Source: Ryuthela nishihirai
Lineage: Eukaryota > Arthropoda > Arachnida > Araneae > Heptathelidae
Direction of reading: 5' to 3'
NCBI GenBank assembly: GCA_038380435.1
Contig: JAWZYU010000034.1
Span: 3,578,704-3,642,703 of the forward strand
Length of the DNA stretch: 64,000 nt
In this document: positions 32,279 to 42,000 of the stretch, piece after piece
How positions within the stretch are numbered: the first letter of the stretch is position 1
How the letters are laid out: each line of letters begins with the position of its first letter
Translations under genes and position numbers: made by a program
Notes under the pieces: generated by a model
The model's database searches: none
Told to the model about the DNA's origin: nothing
Seen by the model: the letters and a program-made list of their open reading frames with translations, nothing else

Positions 32279-32412
32279 GGGGGAGGGTATGCCTTAGTCG
32301 GTAGCGCGCCAGGCTCGTAATCTGAACCTCCCAAATTCGTGTCACAGTTCGGCCAGCGTTGAGACTTATCTGTACAAAACTCTCCGCCTCGGTCAATAGT
32401 GGACACCGATCG
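32279..32412 (+). mobile_element. SINE-A, tRNA head only (3'-truncated)
   Basis: Contains CTTAGTCGGTAGCGCGCCAG, a diverged box B (AAATTCGTGTC) and the start of the body, ending at GACACCGATCG. Loss of the 3' part is unusual for target-primed insertion and suggests later deletion. Confidence 0.85.
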
Positions 32413-32419
32413 TTTTTCG

Positions 32420-32977
32420 AGCGGGGGTGGCTCAGTCGGTAGCGCACCAGCTTCATAATCTGCAGTTTCCAGTTTCGAGTCCCTGCTGGGTCAGCGTTGG
32501 GATTTATCTCCGCAAAATTCATCGCCCTGCCCACGGTCAGTAGGAGACACCGATGGGCTTGGAAAGGCCGCCGTCCGTAGGATAGGACGTTAATCCGTGG
32601 TCCCGTGTGCGGGAGAGCCATACACTGTGCACGTTAAAGAACACGCTGGATGGCCTTGACGGGAGGCTACCATCTGTCTCCCAACAGCTCTTCCAGTGGG
32701 TCCCCTCCCCCAACATTCTCTGAGCCTTCGGGGTCCATGTGACCTGGCCATTTAGCCCATGGTGTGCAAAAAGTGCCGCTCAGAGGTAAAACAACCCAAC
32801 GTTAAAGAACACGATGGATGGCCTTGACGGGAGGCTACCATCTGTCTCCCAACAGCTGTTCCAGTGGGTCCCCTCCCCCAACCTTCTCTGAGCCTTCGGG
32901 GTCCATGTGACCTGGCCATTTAGCCCATGGTGTGCAAAACAGTGCCGCTCAGAGGTGAAACAACCCAACCCAAGCTA
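32420..32977 (+). mobile_element. SINE-A partial dimer
   Basis: A complete plus-strand unit (32420-32797) is joined at ACCCAACGTTAAAGAACACG to a second 3' part (32799-32977) that has its own tail. The junction is the same as in the multimers at 26.9, 53.9, 54.8, 55.0 and 57.2 kb. No TSD found. Confidence 0.92.
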
Positions 32978-33213
32978 TCCCTCACCATCACATCACCGAT
33001 CTGGCGGTGAGAAATTCATGAAAGAACGAAAATGCTGTTGTGCTGCAATTGTTTTATACCAGGTCTTGTCCAACCCACGTCTCGTTGCAGGAACTTAACT
33101 GCTCATAAAACAAATGACCCGATATAATAAATCTGGCTGATTCATTCTAATTTGCTGACCAAAGGTTTTAGGTGCACAGCTAAATGAGTTTGTCAATTCA
33201 TAGTTAAAAAAAA

Positions 33214-33293
33214 ATACTCCCTCAAGCAGCTGATTGCCACAGAGGTCTGGCGGGAGCCTGGCAATTTACACGCCATAGAGTAATTTCCGAAAT
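33214..33293 (-). mobile_element. SINE-B, 3' fragment
   Basis: Minus-strand match to the 3' half of SINE-B: CTCCCTCAAGCAGCTGATTG, CCACAGAGGTCTGGCGGGAG. The tRNA part is missing, as in a 5'-truncated insertion. Confidence 0.7.
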
Positions 33294-33357
33294 TAGCATA
33301 GTTAAATTGTGGAAGATTATATATTAGAATAAAAAAAACTGTTAAAATGCCGATAAT

Positions 33358-33862
33358 TCGGGGTGGCTCAGTCGGTAGCGCGCCTGGCTCGTAATCTGCA
33401 GTTCCCAGGTTCGAGTCCTAGCTGGGTCAGCCTTCAGATTAATCTCCGCAAAACTCCCCGCCCTGCCCACGGTCAGTAGGGGGGGGGGGGACACCTATGG
33501 GTTTGGAAAGACCGCCGTCCGTCGGATGGGACGTAAAGCCGTGACTCCGTGTGTGGTAGAGCTTACCCTATGCCATATCCTGTGCACGTTAAAGAACACG
33601 CTGGATGGCCTTGACGGGAGGCTACCATCTGTCTCCCAACAGCTTGTTCCAGTGGTCCCCTCCCCCAACCTTCTCTGAGCCTTCGGGGTCCATGTGACCT
33701 GGCCATTTAGCCCATGGTGTGCAAAAAAGTGCGGCTCAGAGGTAAAACAACCCAACCCAACCCCCAACCTTCTCTGAGCCTTCGGGGTCCTTGTGACCTG
33801 GCCATTTAACCCATGGTGTGCAAAAAAGTGCTGCTCAGAGGTAAAACAACCCAACCCACTGT
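33358..33862 (+). mobile_element. SINE-A with tandem 3' end of a different type
   Basis: A full unit ending AACCCAACCC (about 33760) is followed by a second short 3' part beginning CCAACCTTCTCTGAGCC and ending in its own tail at 33862. The junction differs from the recurrent one and may have formed by pairing of CCCAACC in the tail with CCCCAACC in the body. Confidence 0.9.
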
Positions 33863-34430
33863 ATGCTAAAAATCAAAACTTGGAGTTGATTAAAATATTT
33901 AAAGTTATCTTACTGGTAGAAAGTTCTACTTCAAATTTGCAGAGCTTCAAATGTGGCTCCATGCAGACACAGCAAGCGTATGATTTCCTAATCGTTTTGC
34001 ACAATGTACTGATTATCCCAGTTGTAAGTCAATAACAATGTCTCGCCCCATTCAGCCATCAGATGATTTTAGAAAATATCAATCATCGACATTTCGGAAG
34101 CTTCCAAAAGAGGGCGTTGGTTGATACCTGCTACTGATTAGAATGATCATATTGCTGCAGGTCTCGAGGAAAACGAATCTTTTTTCACTTTCATTGTCTC
34201 CGCATCTTTGGTGGAAGGGTATGGAGGAATTTATCCCTCATATCAGACGGTTCGAAGAGAACGTTGAAATAAAGACGTCGAAATGAACATCGGCGACATG
34301 TTGATACAAGCCATGGACGAAAAAAGGAATTACAACGGAGAGAGAACATATGCCTTATTTAAATGGGAGTGGTTTATGTCGTTTTGGTATGAAGGTGTTG
34401 ACTCAGTTGGTTTCACTCCTGGCAAGTAAA
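33863..34430 (+). other. Unique segment with short protein-like frames
   Basis: A frame from ATG at 34038 (MSRPIQPSDDFRKYQSSTF) runs to 34286 with one internal TGA at about 34122. An overlapping frame from ATG at 34283 to the stop at 34427-34429 gives 48 codons (MNIGDMLIQAMDEKRNYNGE). Amino-acid composition is protein-like and the sequence is not a known repeat here. I do not recognise it; it could be a decayed exon or a transposon fragment. Confidence 0.3.
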
Positions 34431-34799
34431 GGACGGAGGGTGGCTCAGTCTCGTAATCTGCAGTTCCCAGGTTCGAGTCCCAACTGGGTCAGTCTTGAGA
34501 TTTTATCTCCGAAAAACTCCCCGCCCTACCCACGGTCAGTAAGGGACACCGATGGGCATGGAAAGGCTGCCGTCCGTCGGATGGGACGTTAAACCGTCGC
34601 CCCGTGTACAGGACAGACATACCTGTGCATGTTAAAAACACACTGGATGGCCTTAACGGAAGGTTATTTTATCTGTCTCCCAACAGCTGTTCCAGTGGGT
34701 CCCCTCCCCCAACCTTCTCTGAACCTTCGGGGTCCTTGTGACCTGGCCATTTGTGCAAAAATGGTGTGCAATATAGTGCCGCTCAGAGATAAAACAACC
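34431..34799 (+). mobile_element. SINE-A, deletion in the tRNA head
   Basis: GGTGGCTCAGTC is joined directly to TCGTAATCTGCAG, removing the GGTAGCGCGCCAGGC part of the head. The body and tail (GATAAAACAACCC) are present. Confidence 0.9.
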
Positions 34800-35055
34800 C
34801 TGGGTCGTAATCAGCAGTTCTCAGGTTGGAGTCACAAATGTCTTCTGCCCTCAGTCAGAAATGATATACCGATGGGCTTGGAAAGGTTGTAATCCACTGG
34901 ATGGGACTTTAATCCGTTTCCCAGTACGAAGGAAATTCATACTTTGTGCACATTAAAGAATAAGCTCTATGGCCTTGATCGAAGGCCTCCGTCTCCTAGC
35001 AAATGCCCATTGGATCTGATTCCTCCAGCCGTATCTCAGCCCTTCGAGACTTCGT
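34800..35055 (+). mobile_element. Old, highly diverged SINE-A relative
   Basis: Recognisable pieces in SINE-A order: CGTAATCAGCAGTTCTCAGG, GATGGGCTTGGAAAGG, TTGTGCACATTAAAGAATAA, TCTCAGCCCTTCGAGAC. Divergence is much higher than in neighbours, so it is an older copy or subfamily. Confidence 0.75.
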
Positions 35056-35059
35056 TACC

Positions 35060-35292
35060 TGGGGAGGGGTTGTCTCAGTCGGTAGAGCACCAAGCGCCTA
35101 ATCTGTACGTCCGCACCTAGACCAGGATTGATATTTATCATTTCTAAACCCCTATCTTGTGCTCTACCAGAAAGGGGGGACACTGATGAGCTTGGCAAAG
35201 GTGCGTCCGTCGGATGGAACGTTAAGAATTACTTCTGTGTAAAAGAAAGCCACACACTTCGAACGTTAAAGAACGTGTTTCGTGGTCTAGAC
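35060..35292 (+). mobile_element. Old SINE-A relative, cut by hAT array
   Basis: The tRNA-like head TGTCTCAGTCGGTAGAGCAC (closer to a normal tRNA GAGC than the GCGC of young copies) is followed by body words GTCCGTCGGATGGAACGTTA and CGAACGTTAAAGAACGTG. It breaks at 35292 where the hAT-end array begins. Confidence 0.75.
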
Positions 35293-35800
35293 CAGTGGTT
35301 CCCAACGTTTTATGCTTCACGTACCCCCTGGAAATGTGTATGTAACTGGCGTACCCCCTGTATAGATAGATAAAACTATAGTTATAGTATAACAATGGGA
35401 ATAAAATAAAACATATATCAGTGATTCTCAACCTTTTATGCTTCACGTACCCCCTGGAAATGTGTATGTAACTGGCGTACCCCTTGTATAGGTAGATAAA
35501 ACTATAGTTATAGTATAACAATGGGAATAAAATAAAACATATATCAGTGATTCTCAACCTTTTATGCTTCACGTACCCCCTGGAAATGTGTATGTAACTG
35601 GCGTACCCCTTGTATAGGTAGATAAAACTATAGTTATAGTATAACAATGGGAATAAAATAAAACATATATCAGTGATTCTCAAACTTTTATGCTTCACGT
35701 ACCCCCTGGAAATGTGTATGTAACTGGCGTACCCCTTGTATAGATAGATAAAACTATAGTTATAGTATAACAATGGGTATGAAATAAGACATATATATAT
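35293..35800. repeat. Four-unit 126-bp array of an hAT left end
   Basis: Units begin at CAGTGGTTCCCAACG (35293) and at CAGTGATTCTCAA (35419, 35545, 35671), exactly 126 bp apart. Each contains GCTTCACGTACCCCCTGG and AGATAAAACTATAGTTATAG. The unit is the left end of the hAT element at 24980-25345. The right terminal repeat is not found here. The 200-codon minus-strand frame across the array is an artefact of the 42-codon period. Confidence 0.9.
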
Positions 35801-35897
35801 ATATACATTAAATTTTCTATTCATAAATTACATATATCGAGAAGCATAAAAATGACATAAACAATTTAACAAATCTTATAAAATTATAAACATTTTA

Positions 35898-36292
35898 CCG
35901 GGGGCGGGGGGGGGGGGCTTAGTCGGTAGCGCGCCAGGCTCGTAATCTGTAGTTCCCAGGTCCGAGTCCCAGCTGGGTCAGCGTTGAAATTTATCTCCGC
36001 AAAATTCCCCGCCCTGCCCACGGTCAGTAGGGGACACCGATGGACTTGGAAAGGTCGCCGTCCGTCGGATGGGACGTTAAGCCGTGGCCCCGTGTGCGGG
36101 AGAGCCATACCCTGTGCACGTTAAAGAACACGCTGGATGGCCTTGACGGGAGGCTACCATCTGTCTCCCAACAGCTGTTCCAGTGGGTTCCCTCCCCCAA
36201 CTTTCTCTGAGCCTTCGGGGTCCATGTGACCTGTCCATTTAGCCCATGATGTGCAAAAAAGTGCCGCTCAGAGGTAAAACAACCCAACCCAA
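35898..36292 (+). mobile_element. SINE-A, full length
   Basis: A plus-strand copy with an expanded G run at the start and tail ACAACCCAACCCAACT. Head GTAGCGCGCCAGGCTCGTAA is intact apart from CTTAGTCGG. Confidence 0.94.
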
Positions 36293-36295
36293 CTG

Positions 36296-36711
36296 GGAAA
36301 ATGTGGCTGAAGATAAAGATCATAATCAAATCTATTTAGATTTTTATTTTCAACAAAATTCATTTAATATGTACAGGTAGAAAAGCAAGAATTGAAAAAA
36401 GTTGTACATCGAAAGAATTTACTTCAGAATTTAATCAAAATTTGAAAAATAAATATTGTTGCAAACCATTTAATAAAATGTACAATTTACAAGTTTGTGT
36501 AATGATTTATTTGAATATTAAACAATTATGAATGGTTTTTATAAAGCAAGGTAATTTGAATGGATATTGTTGAAAATGCGATTTAAATATATCTGATCAT
36601 GATCTTTAATTTGTGTTCAGTCACATTTCTCTATTAAAATGCAAATTTTAGAAATTATAGAGCTTCGAAGTTAGAATCCAATTGATATATCATAAAAATT
36701 CTTGTATGATT
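36296..36711. mobile_element. Long-TIR element (L), copy 1
   Basis: The left arm (AGATAAAGATCATAATCAAA, TTCAACAAAATTCATTTAAT) is inverted against the right arm (GAATGGATATTGTTGAAAAT, TGATCATGATCTTTAATTTG). The right arm also aligns with 61650-61790 (ATTGTTGAAAATCGAGATAT, GAGATCTTTATCTGCAATCA). It carries no coding region. Confidence 0.65.
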
Positions 36712-36723
36712 TATAGGCTCTGT

Positions 36724-37109
36724 TGGATTGGATTGTTTTACCTCTGAGCGGCACTTTTTTGCACACCATGGGCTAAATGGCCAGGTCACATGGACCCCGA
36801 AGGCTCAGAGAAGGTTGGGGGAGGGGACCCACTGGAACAGCTGTTGGGAGACGGATGGTAGCCTCCCGTCAAGGCCATCCAGTGTGTTCTTTAACGTGCA
36901 CAGGGTATGGCTCTCCCGTACTCGGGGCCACGGCTTAACGTCCCATCCGACGGAGGTCGGCCTTTCCAAGCCCATCGGTGTCCCCTACTGACCGTGGGCA
37001 GGGCGGGGAATTTTGCGGAGATAAATCTCAACGCTGACCCAGCTGGGACTCGAACCTGGGAACTATAGATTAAGAGCCTGGCGCGCTACCGACTGAGCCA
37101 CCCCCGCCC
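36724..37109 (-). mobile_element. SINE-A, full length, 12-bp TSD
   Basis: A minus-strand copy starting TGGATTGGATTGTTTTACC. Flanked by TATAGGCTCTGT at 36712-36723 and 37110-37121. Confidence 0.96.
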
Positions 37110-37121
37110 TATAGGCTCTGT

Positions 37122-37421
37122 ACTTAGGCGCTTTTTATTTATTTATTTTGAGAACCGAAAGTAAGGAAATTTATCGACCACCTATTAGAGCATATGCCAG
37201 GAAGCTCGTTTTTTGCCAGTAGACATCGCGAGAAATTAAGTAAAAGAACAATTATTAATCTATTTATGTGAAATGTAGTGCAGAATATTCATCAAAGTGA
37301 CATATGATGAATTCTCCACACAAATATGAAATCTTATCTGTATCAAAGCCGTAGTCGGTTTCAGATACGATATCAATAAAGTAGAAATGAGATTCCGGAC
37401 TTCAATGTGAAACAAGCTGTT
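37122..37421. other. Unique AT-rich sequence
   Basis: No coding frame or repeat recognised. Confidence 0.45.
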
Positions 37422-37660
37422 CGGTTGTTTTACCTCTGAGAGGCACTTTTTTTCCCCACCGAGTGGGCTAAATGTTTAGGACACAATGACCCTGAGGGAC
37501 CCAGAGAATATTGGAGGTAGGAGACCCACTGGACAGCTGGTGAGAGATAAATGGTAGCCTCCGGTCAAGGCCATCCAGAATGTTCTTTTATAAAGGGTAG
37601 GACTCTTTCGCACACGCAACCAAGGTTTAACGCCCAATCCGACGGACGGTAGTCTAGCTA
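37422..37660 (-). mobile_element. SINE-A, old and head-truncated
   Basis: TTCGGTTGTTTTACCTCTGA and GGCCATCCAGAATGTTCTTT identify it, with many substitutions. It ends near AATCCGACGGACGGTAG. Confidence 0.82.
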
Positions 37661-37885
37661 AACACTAGACAAACGATACCAGATTATCAAAAAAATGATT
37701 TGCTCCATCAGTTAAAAAAACTTTTTTTCCCTGCTGAAGAATCGCATCTGTTTTCCCGTTTGACCAGGTCACGCAGTTTGACTCCCGAATGGCGGCGGAA
37801 TTGAAACCTATCTACTCGAGAACATTCTTCCAGCGGTTGAAAAAGCACAGGATGGCATTTTTAAAACCATTTGAACCGTCGAAGG

Positions 37886-38452
37886 GTGGGGGGCGGGGGG
37901 TTTCTCAGTTGGTAGCGTGCCAGTCTCGTAACCTGTAGTACCCAGGTCCGAGTCCCAGCTGGGTCAGCGTTGAGATTTATCTCCGCAAAATTCCCCGCCA
38001 TGCCCACGGTCAGTAGGGGACACCGATGGGCTTGGAAAGGCCGCCGTCCGTCGGATGGGACGTTAAGCCGTGGCCCCGTGTGCGGGAGAGCCATACCCTG
38101 TGCACGTTAAAGAACACGCTGGATGGCCTTGACGGGAGGCTACCATCTGTCTCCCAACAGCAGTTCCAGTGGGTCCCCTCCCCCAACCTTATCTGAGCCT
38201 TCGGGGTCCATGTGACCTGGCCATTTAGCCCATGGTGTGCAAAAAAGTGCCGCCCCGTATGTGGGAGAGCCATACCCTGTGCACGTTAAAGAACCCGCTG
38301 GATGGCCTTGACGGGAGGCTACCATCTGTCTCCCAACAGCTGTTCCAGTGGGTCCCCTCCCCCAACCTTCTCTGAGCCTTCGGGGTCCATGTGACCTGGC
38401 CATTTAGCCCATGGTGTGCAAAAAAGTGCCGCTCAGAGGTAAAACAAGTCAA
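37886..38452 (+). mobile_element. SINE-A with internal tandem duplication
   Basis: A full head and body reach GTGCAAAAAAGTGCCGC (38252), then the body restarts at CCCCGTATGTGGGAGAGCC and runs to a second 3' end at 38452. The breakpoint pairs GCCGC in the 3' end with CCCCGTGTG in the body, so the event is distinct from the recurrent junction seen elsewhere. Confidence 0.9.
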
Positions 38453-38459
38453 TCCACTG

Positions 38460-38760
38460 TTGCTAATACAAACCTCATGGCCGTCACATTCCACCAGCGA
38501 AATGTCGAATTTCTAGCACAAATGTATTTTTTTGCAATATTCGTTTAAACTTTTCCAATTTCCAACTTTTTACACCGTTAGTGGGATCAATTTAAACTTT
38601 TGGCAGAAATCATAATATTTCATCGATACCTATCCAACATAAGAATAATCTTTAATTTATCTCTAAAAGTAAAAAAAAAAATAACAGACGGGACTGACAG
38701 ATAACAAAGTGAAAACATCATCTCGATTTTTTTTCCTTTTTTAAAACGAAATAAGAACAC
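38460..38760 (+). repeat. Dispersed repeat D, copy 2
   Basis: CACATTCCACCAGCGAAATG, GCAATATTCGTTTAAACTTT, ATCGATACCTATCCAACATA and AATTTATCTCTAAAAG follow the order seen at 11.9-12.1 kb and 48.15-49.09 kb. Confidence 0.55.
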
Positions 38761-38829
38761 ATCTTGGATGCATTAACTAGCATCCTAAGTACCCAAAGTC
38801 CTTTACCAGCTTTACGACGGTTTCATTAG

Positions 38830-39013
38830 CAGCTACCCAGCTTGTTTCCTCCAAATAAGTTATTCAGTTGGTAACCCATAAACAAATTTTGTTCAGTGGG
38901 CTCTCTCGTCCTTCAAGTTATTAATCAGTAGCTTTATCTGCTTGTCCAGCGCATCCCTACGAGTTATTCAGATATTCTCTCTTTAACAGTTATTCAGTGT
39001 ATTCTCCCCATAG
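38830..39013 (+). repeat. Degenerate left edge of the minisatellite
   Basis: Imperfect 25-35 bp repeats (CAGCTACCCAGCTTG, AGTTATTCAGTTGG, AGTTATTCAGATATTCTCTC, AGTTATTCAGTGTATTCTCC) precede the homogeneous array. They match the half-units of the 57-bp repeat, not the whole unit. Confidence 0.7.
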
Positions 39014-42000
39014 GAGCTGCCTAGTGAGTGCTCTTTCCCTACAGCTATTCAGTGGATTCTCTCTTCAAAACAGCTGCCCAGTGAGTACTCTTTCCCTACA
39101 GCTATTCAGTGGATTCTCTCTTCAAAACAGCTGCCCAGTGAGTACTCTTTCCCTACAGCTATTCAGTGGATTCTCTCTTCAAAACAGCTGTCCAGTGAGT
39201 ACTCTTTCCCTACAGCTATTCAGTGGATTCTCTCTTCAAAATAGCTGCCCAGTGAGTACTCTTTCCCTACAGCTATTCAGTGGATTCTCTCTTCAAAACA
39301 GCTGCCCAGTGAGTGCTCTTTCCCTACAACTATTCAGTGGATTCTCTCTTCAAAACAGCTGCCCAGTGAGCGCTCTTTCCCTACAGCTATTCAGTGGATT
39401 CTCTCTTCAAAACAGCTGCCCAGTGAGCGCTCTTTCCCTACAGCTATTCAGTGGATTATCTCTTCAAAACAGCTGCCCAGTGAGTGCTCTTTCCCTACAG
39501 CTATTCAGTGGATTCTCTCTTCAAAACAGCTGCCCAGTGAGTGCTCTTTCCCTACAGCTATTCAGTGGAGTCTCTCTTCAAAACAGCTGCCCAGTGAGTA
39601 CTCTTTCCCTACAGCTATTCAGTGGATTCTCTTTTCAAAACAGCTGCCCAGTGAGTACTCTTTCCCTACAGCTATTCAGTGGAGTCTCTCTTCAAAACAG
39701 CTGCCCAGTGAGTACTCTTTCCCTACAGCTATTCAGTGGATTCTCTCTTCAAAACAGCTACCCAGTGAGTACTCTTTCCCTACAGCTATTCAGTGGATTC
39801 TCTCTTCAAAACAGCTGCCCAGTGAGTACTCTTTCCCTACAGCTATTCAGTGGATTCTCTCTTCAAAACAGCTGCCCAGTGAGTACTCTTTCCCTACAGC
39901 TATTCAGTGGATTCTCTCTTCAAAACAGCTGCCCAGTGAGTACTCTTTCCCTACAGCTATTCAGTGGATTCTCTCTTCAAAACAGCTACCCAGTGAGTAC
40001 TCTTTCCCTACAGCTATTCAGTGGATTCTCTCTTCAAAACAGCTGCCCAGTGAGTACTCTTTCCCTACAGCTATTCAGTGGAGTCTCTCTTCAAAACAGC
40101 TGCCCAGTGAGTACTCTTTCCCTACAGCTATTCAGTGGATTCTCTCTTCAAAACAGCTACCCAGTGAGTACTCTTTCCCTACAGCTATTCAGTGGATTCT
40201 CTCTTCAAAACAGCTGCCCAGTGAGTACTCTTTCCCTACAGCTATTCAGTGGATTCTCTCTTCAAAACAGCTGCCCAGTGAGTACTCTTTCCCTACAGCT
40301 ATTCAGTGGATTCTCTCTTCAAAACAGCTGCCCAGTGAGTACTCTTTCCCTACAGCTATTCAGTGGATTCTCTCTTCAAAACAGCTGTCCAGTGAGTACT
40401 CTTTCCCTACAGCTATTCAGTGGATTCTCTCTTCAAAATAGCTGCCCAGTGAGTACTCTTTCCCTACAGCTATTCAGTGGATTCTCTCTTCAAAACAGCT
40501 GCCCAGTGAGTACTCTTTCCCTACAGCTATTCAGTGGATTCTCTCTTCAAAACAGCTGCCCAGTGAGTACTCTTTCCCTACAGCTATTCAGTGGATTCTC
40601 TCTTCAAAACAGCTGCCCAGTGAGTACTCTTTCCCTACAGCTATTCAGTGGATTCTCTCTTCAAAACAGCTGCCCAGTGAGTACTCTTTCCCTACAGCTA
40701 TTCAGTGGATTCTCTCTTCAAAACAGCTGTCCAGTGAGTACTCTTTCCCTACAGCTATTCAGTGGATTCTCTCTTCAAAACAGCTGCCCAGTGAGTACTC
40801 TTTCCCTACAGCTATTCAGTGGATTCTCTCTTCAAAACAGCTGACCAGTGAGTACTCTTTCCCTACAGCTATTCAGTGGATTCTCTCTTCAAAACAGCTG
40901 ACCAGTGAGTACTCTTTCCCTACAGCTATTCAGTGGATTCTCTCTTCAAAACAGCTGCCCAGTGAGTACTCTTTCCCTACAGCTATTCAGTGGATTCTCT
41001 CTTCAAAACAGCTGCCCAGTGAGTACTCTTTCCCTACAGCTATTCAGTGGATTCTCTCTTCAAAACAGCTGCCCAGTGAGTACTCTTTCCCTACAGCTAT
41101 TCAGTGGATTCTCTCTTCAAAACAGCTGCCCAGTGAGTACTCTTTCCCTACAGCTATTCAGTGGATTCTCTCTTCAAAACAGCTGTCCAGTGAGTACTCT
41201 TTCCCTACAGCTATTCAGTGGATTCTCTCTTCAAAATAGCTGCCCAGTGAGTACTCTTTCCCTACAGCTATTCAGTGGATTCTCTCTTCAAAACAGCTGC
41301 CCAGTGAGTACTCTTTCCCTACAGCTATTCAGTGGATTCTCTCTTCAAAACAGCTGCCCAGTGAGTACTCTTTCCCTACAGCTATTCAGTGGATTCTCTC
41401 TTCAAAACAGCTGCCCAGTGAGTACTCTTTCCCTACAGCTATTCAGTGGATTCTCTCTTCAAAACAGCTGCCCAGTGAGTACTCTTTCCCTACAGCTATT
41501 CAGTGGATTCTCTCTTCAAAACAGCTGCCCAGTGAGTACTCTTTCCCTACAGCTATTCAGTGGATTCTCTCTTCAAAATAGCTGCCCAGTGAGTACTCTT
41601 TCCCTACAGCTATTCAGTGGATTCTCTCTTCAAAACAGCTGCCCAGTGAGTACTCTTTCCCTACAGCTATTCAGTGGATTCTCTCTTCAAAACAGCTGCC
41701 CAGTGAGTACTCTTTCCCTACAGCTATTCAGTGGATTCTCTCTTCAAAACAGCTGCCCAGTGAGTACTCTTTCCCTACAGCTATTCAGTGGATTCTCTCT
41801 TCAAAACAGCTGTCCAGTGAGTACTCTTTCCCTACAGCTATTCAGTGGATTCTCTCTTCAAAACAGCTGCCCAGTGAGTACTCTTTCCCTACAGCTATTC
41901 AGTGGATTCTCTCTTCAAAACAGCTGCCCAGTGAGTACTCTTTCCCTACAGCTATTCAGTGGATTCTCTCTTCAAAACAGCTGCCCAGTGAGTACTCTTT

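Noticed and set aside
35222..35824. 200-residue minus-strand protein with YASYIHISRGYVKH repeats
   Set aside because: It is translation of the 126-bp hAT-end array; the period is a multiple of three.
38997..40844. 615-residue repetitive protein gene
   Set aside because: The frame is a by-product of a 57-bp period. A second frame is also open, TGA variants interrupt it repeatedly, and no start, signal or flanking exon is seen. Kept as a question in the findings.
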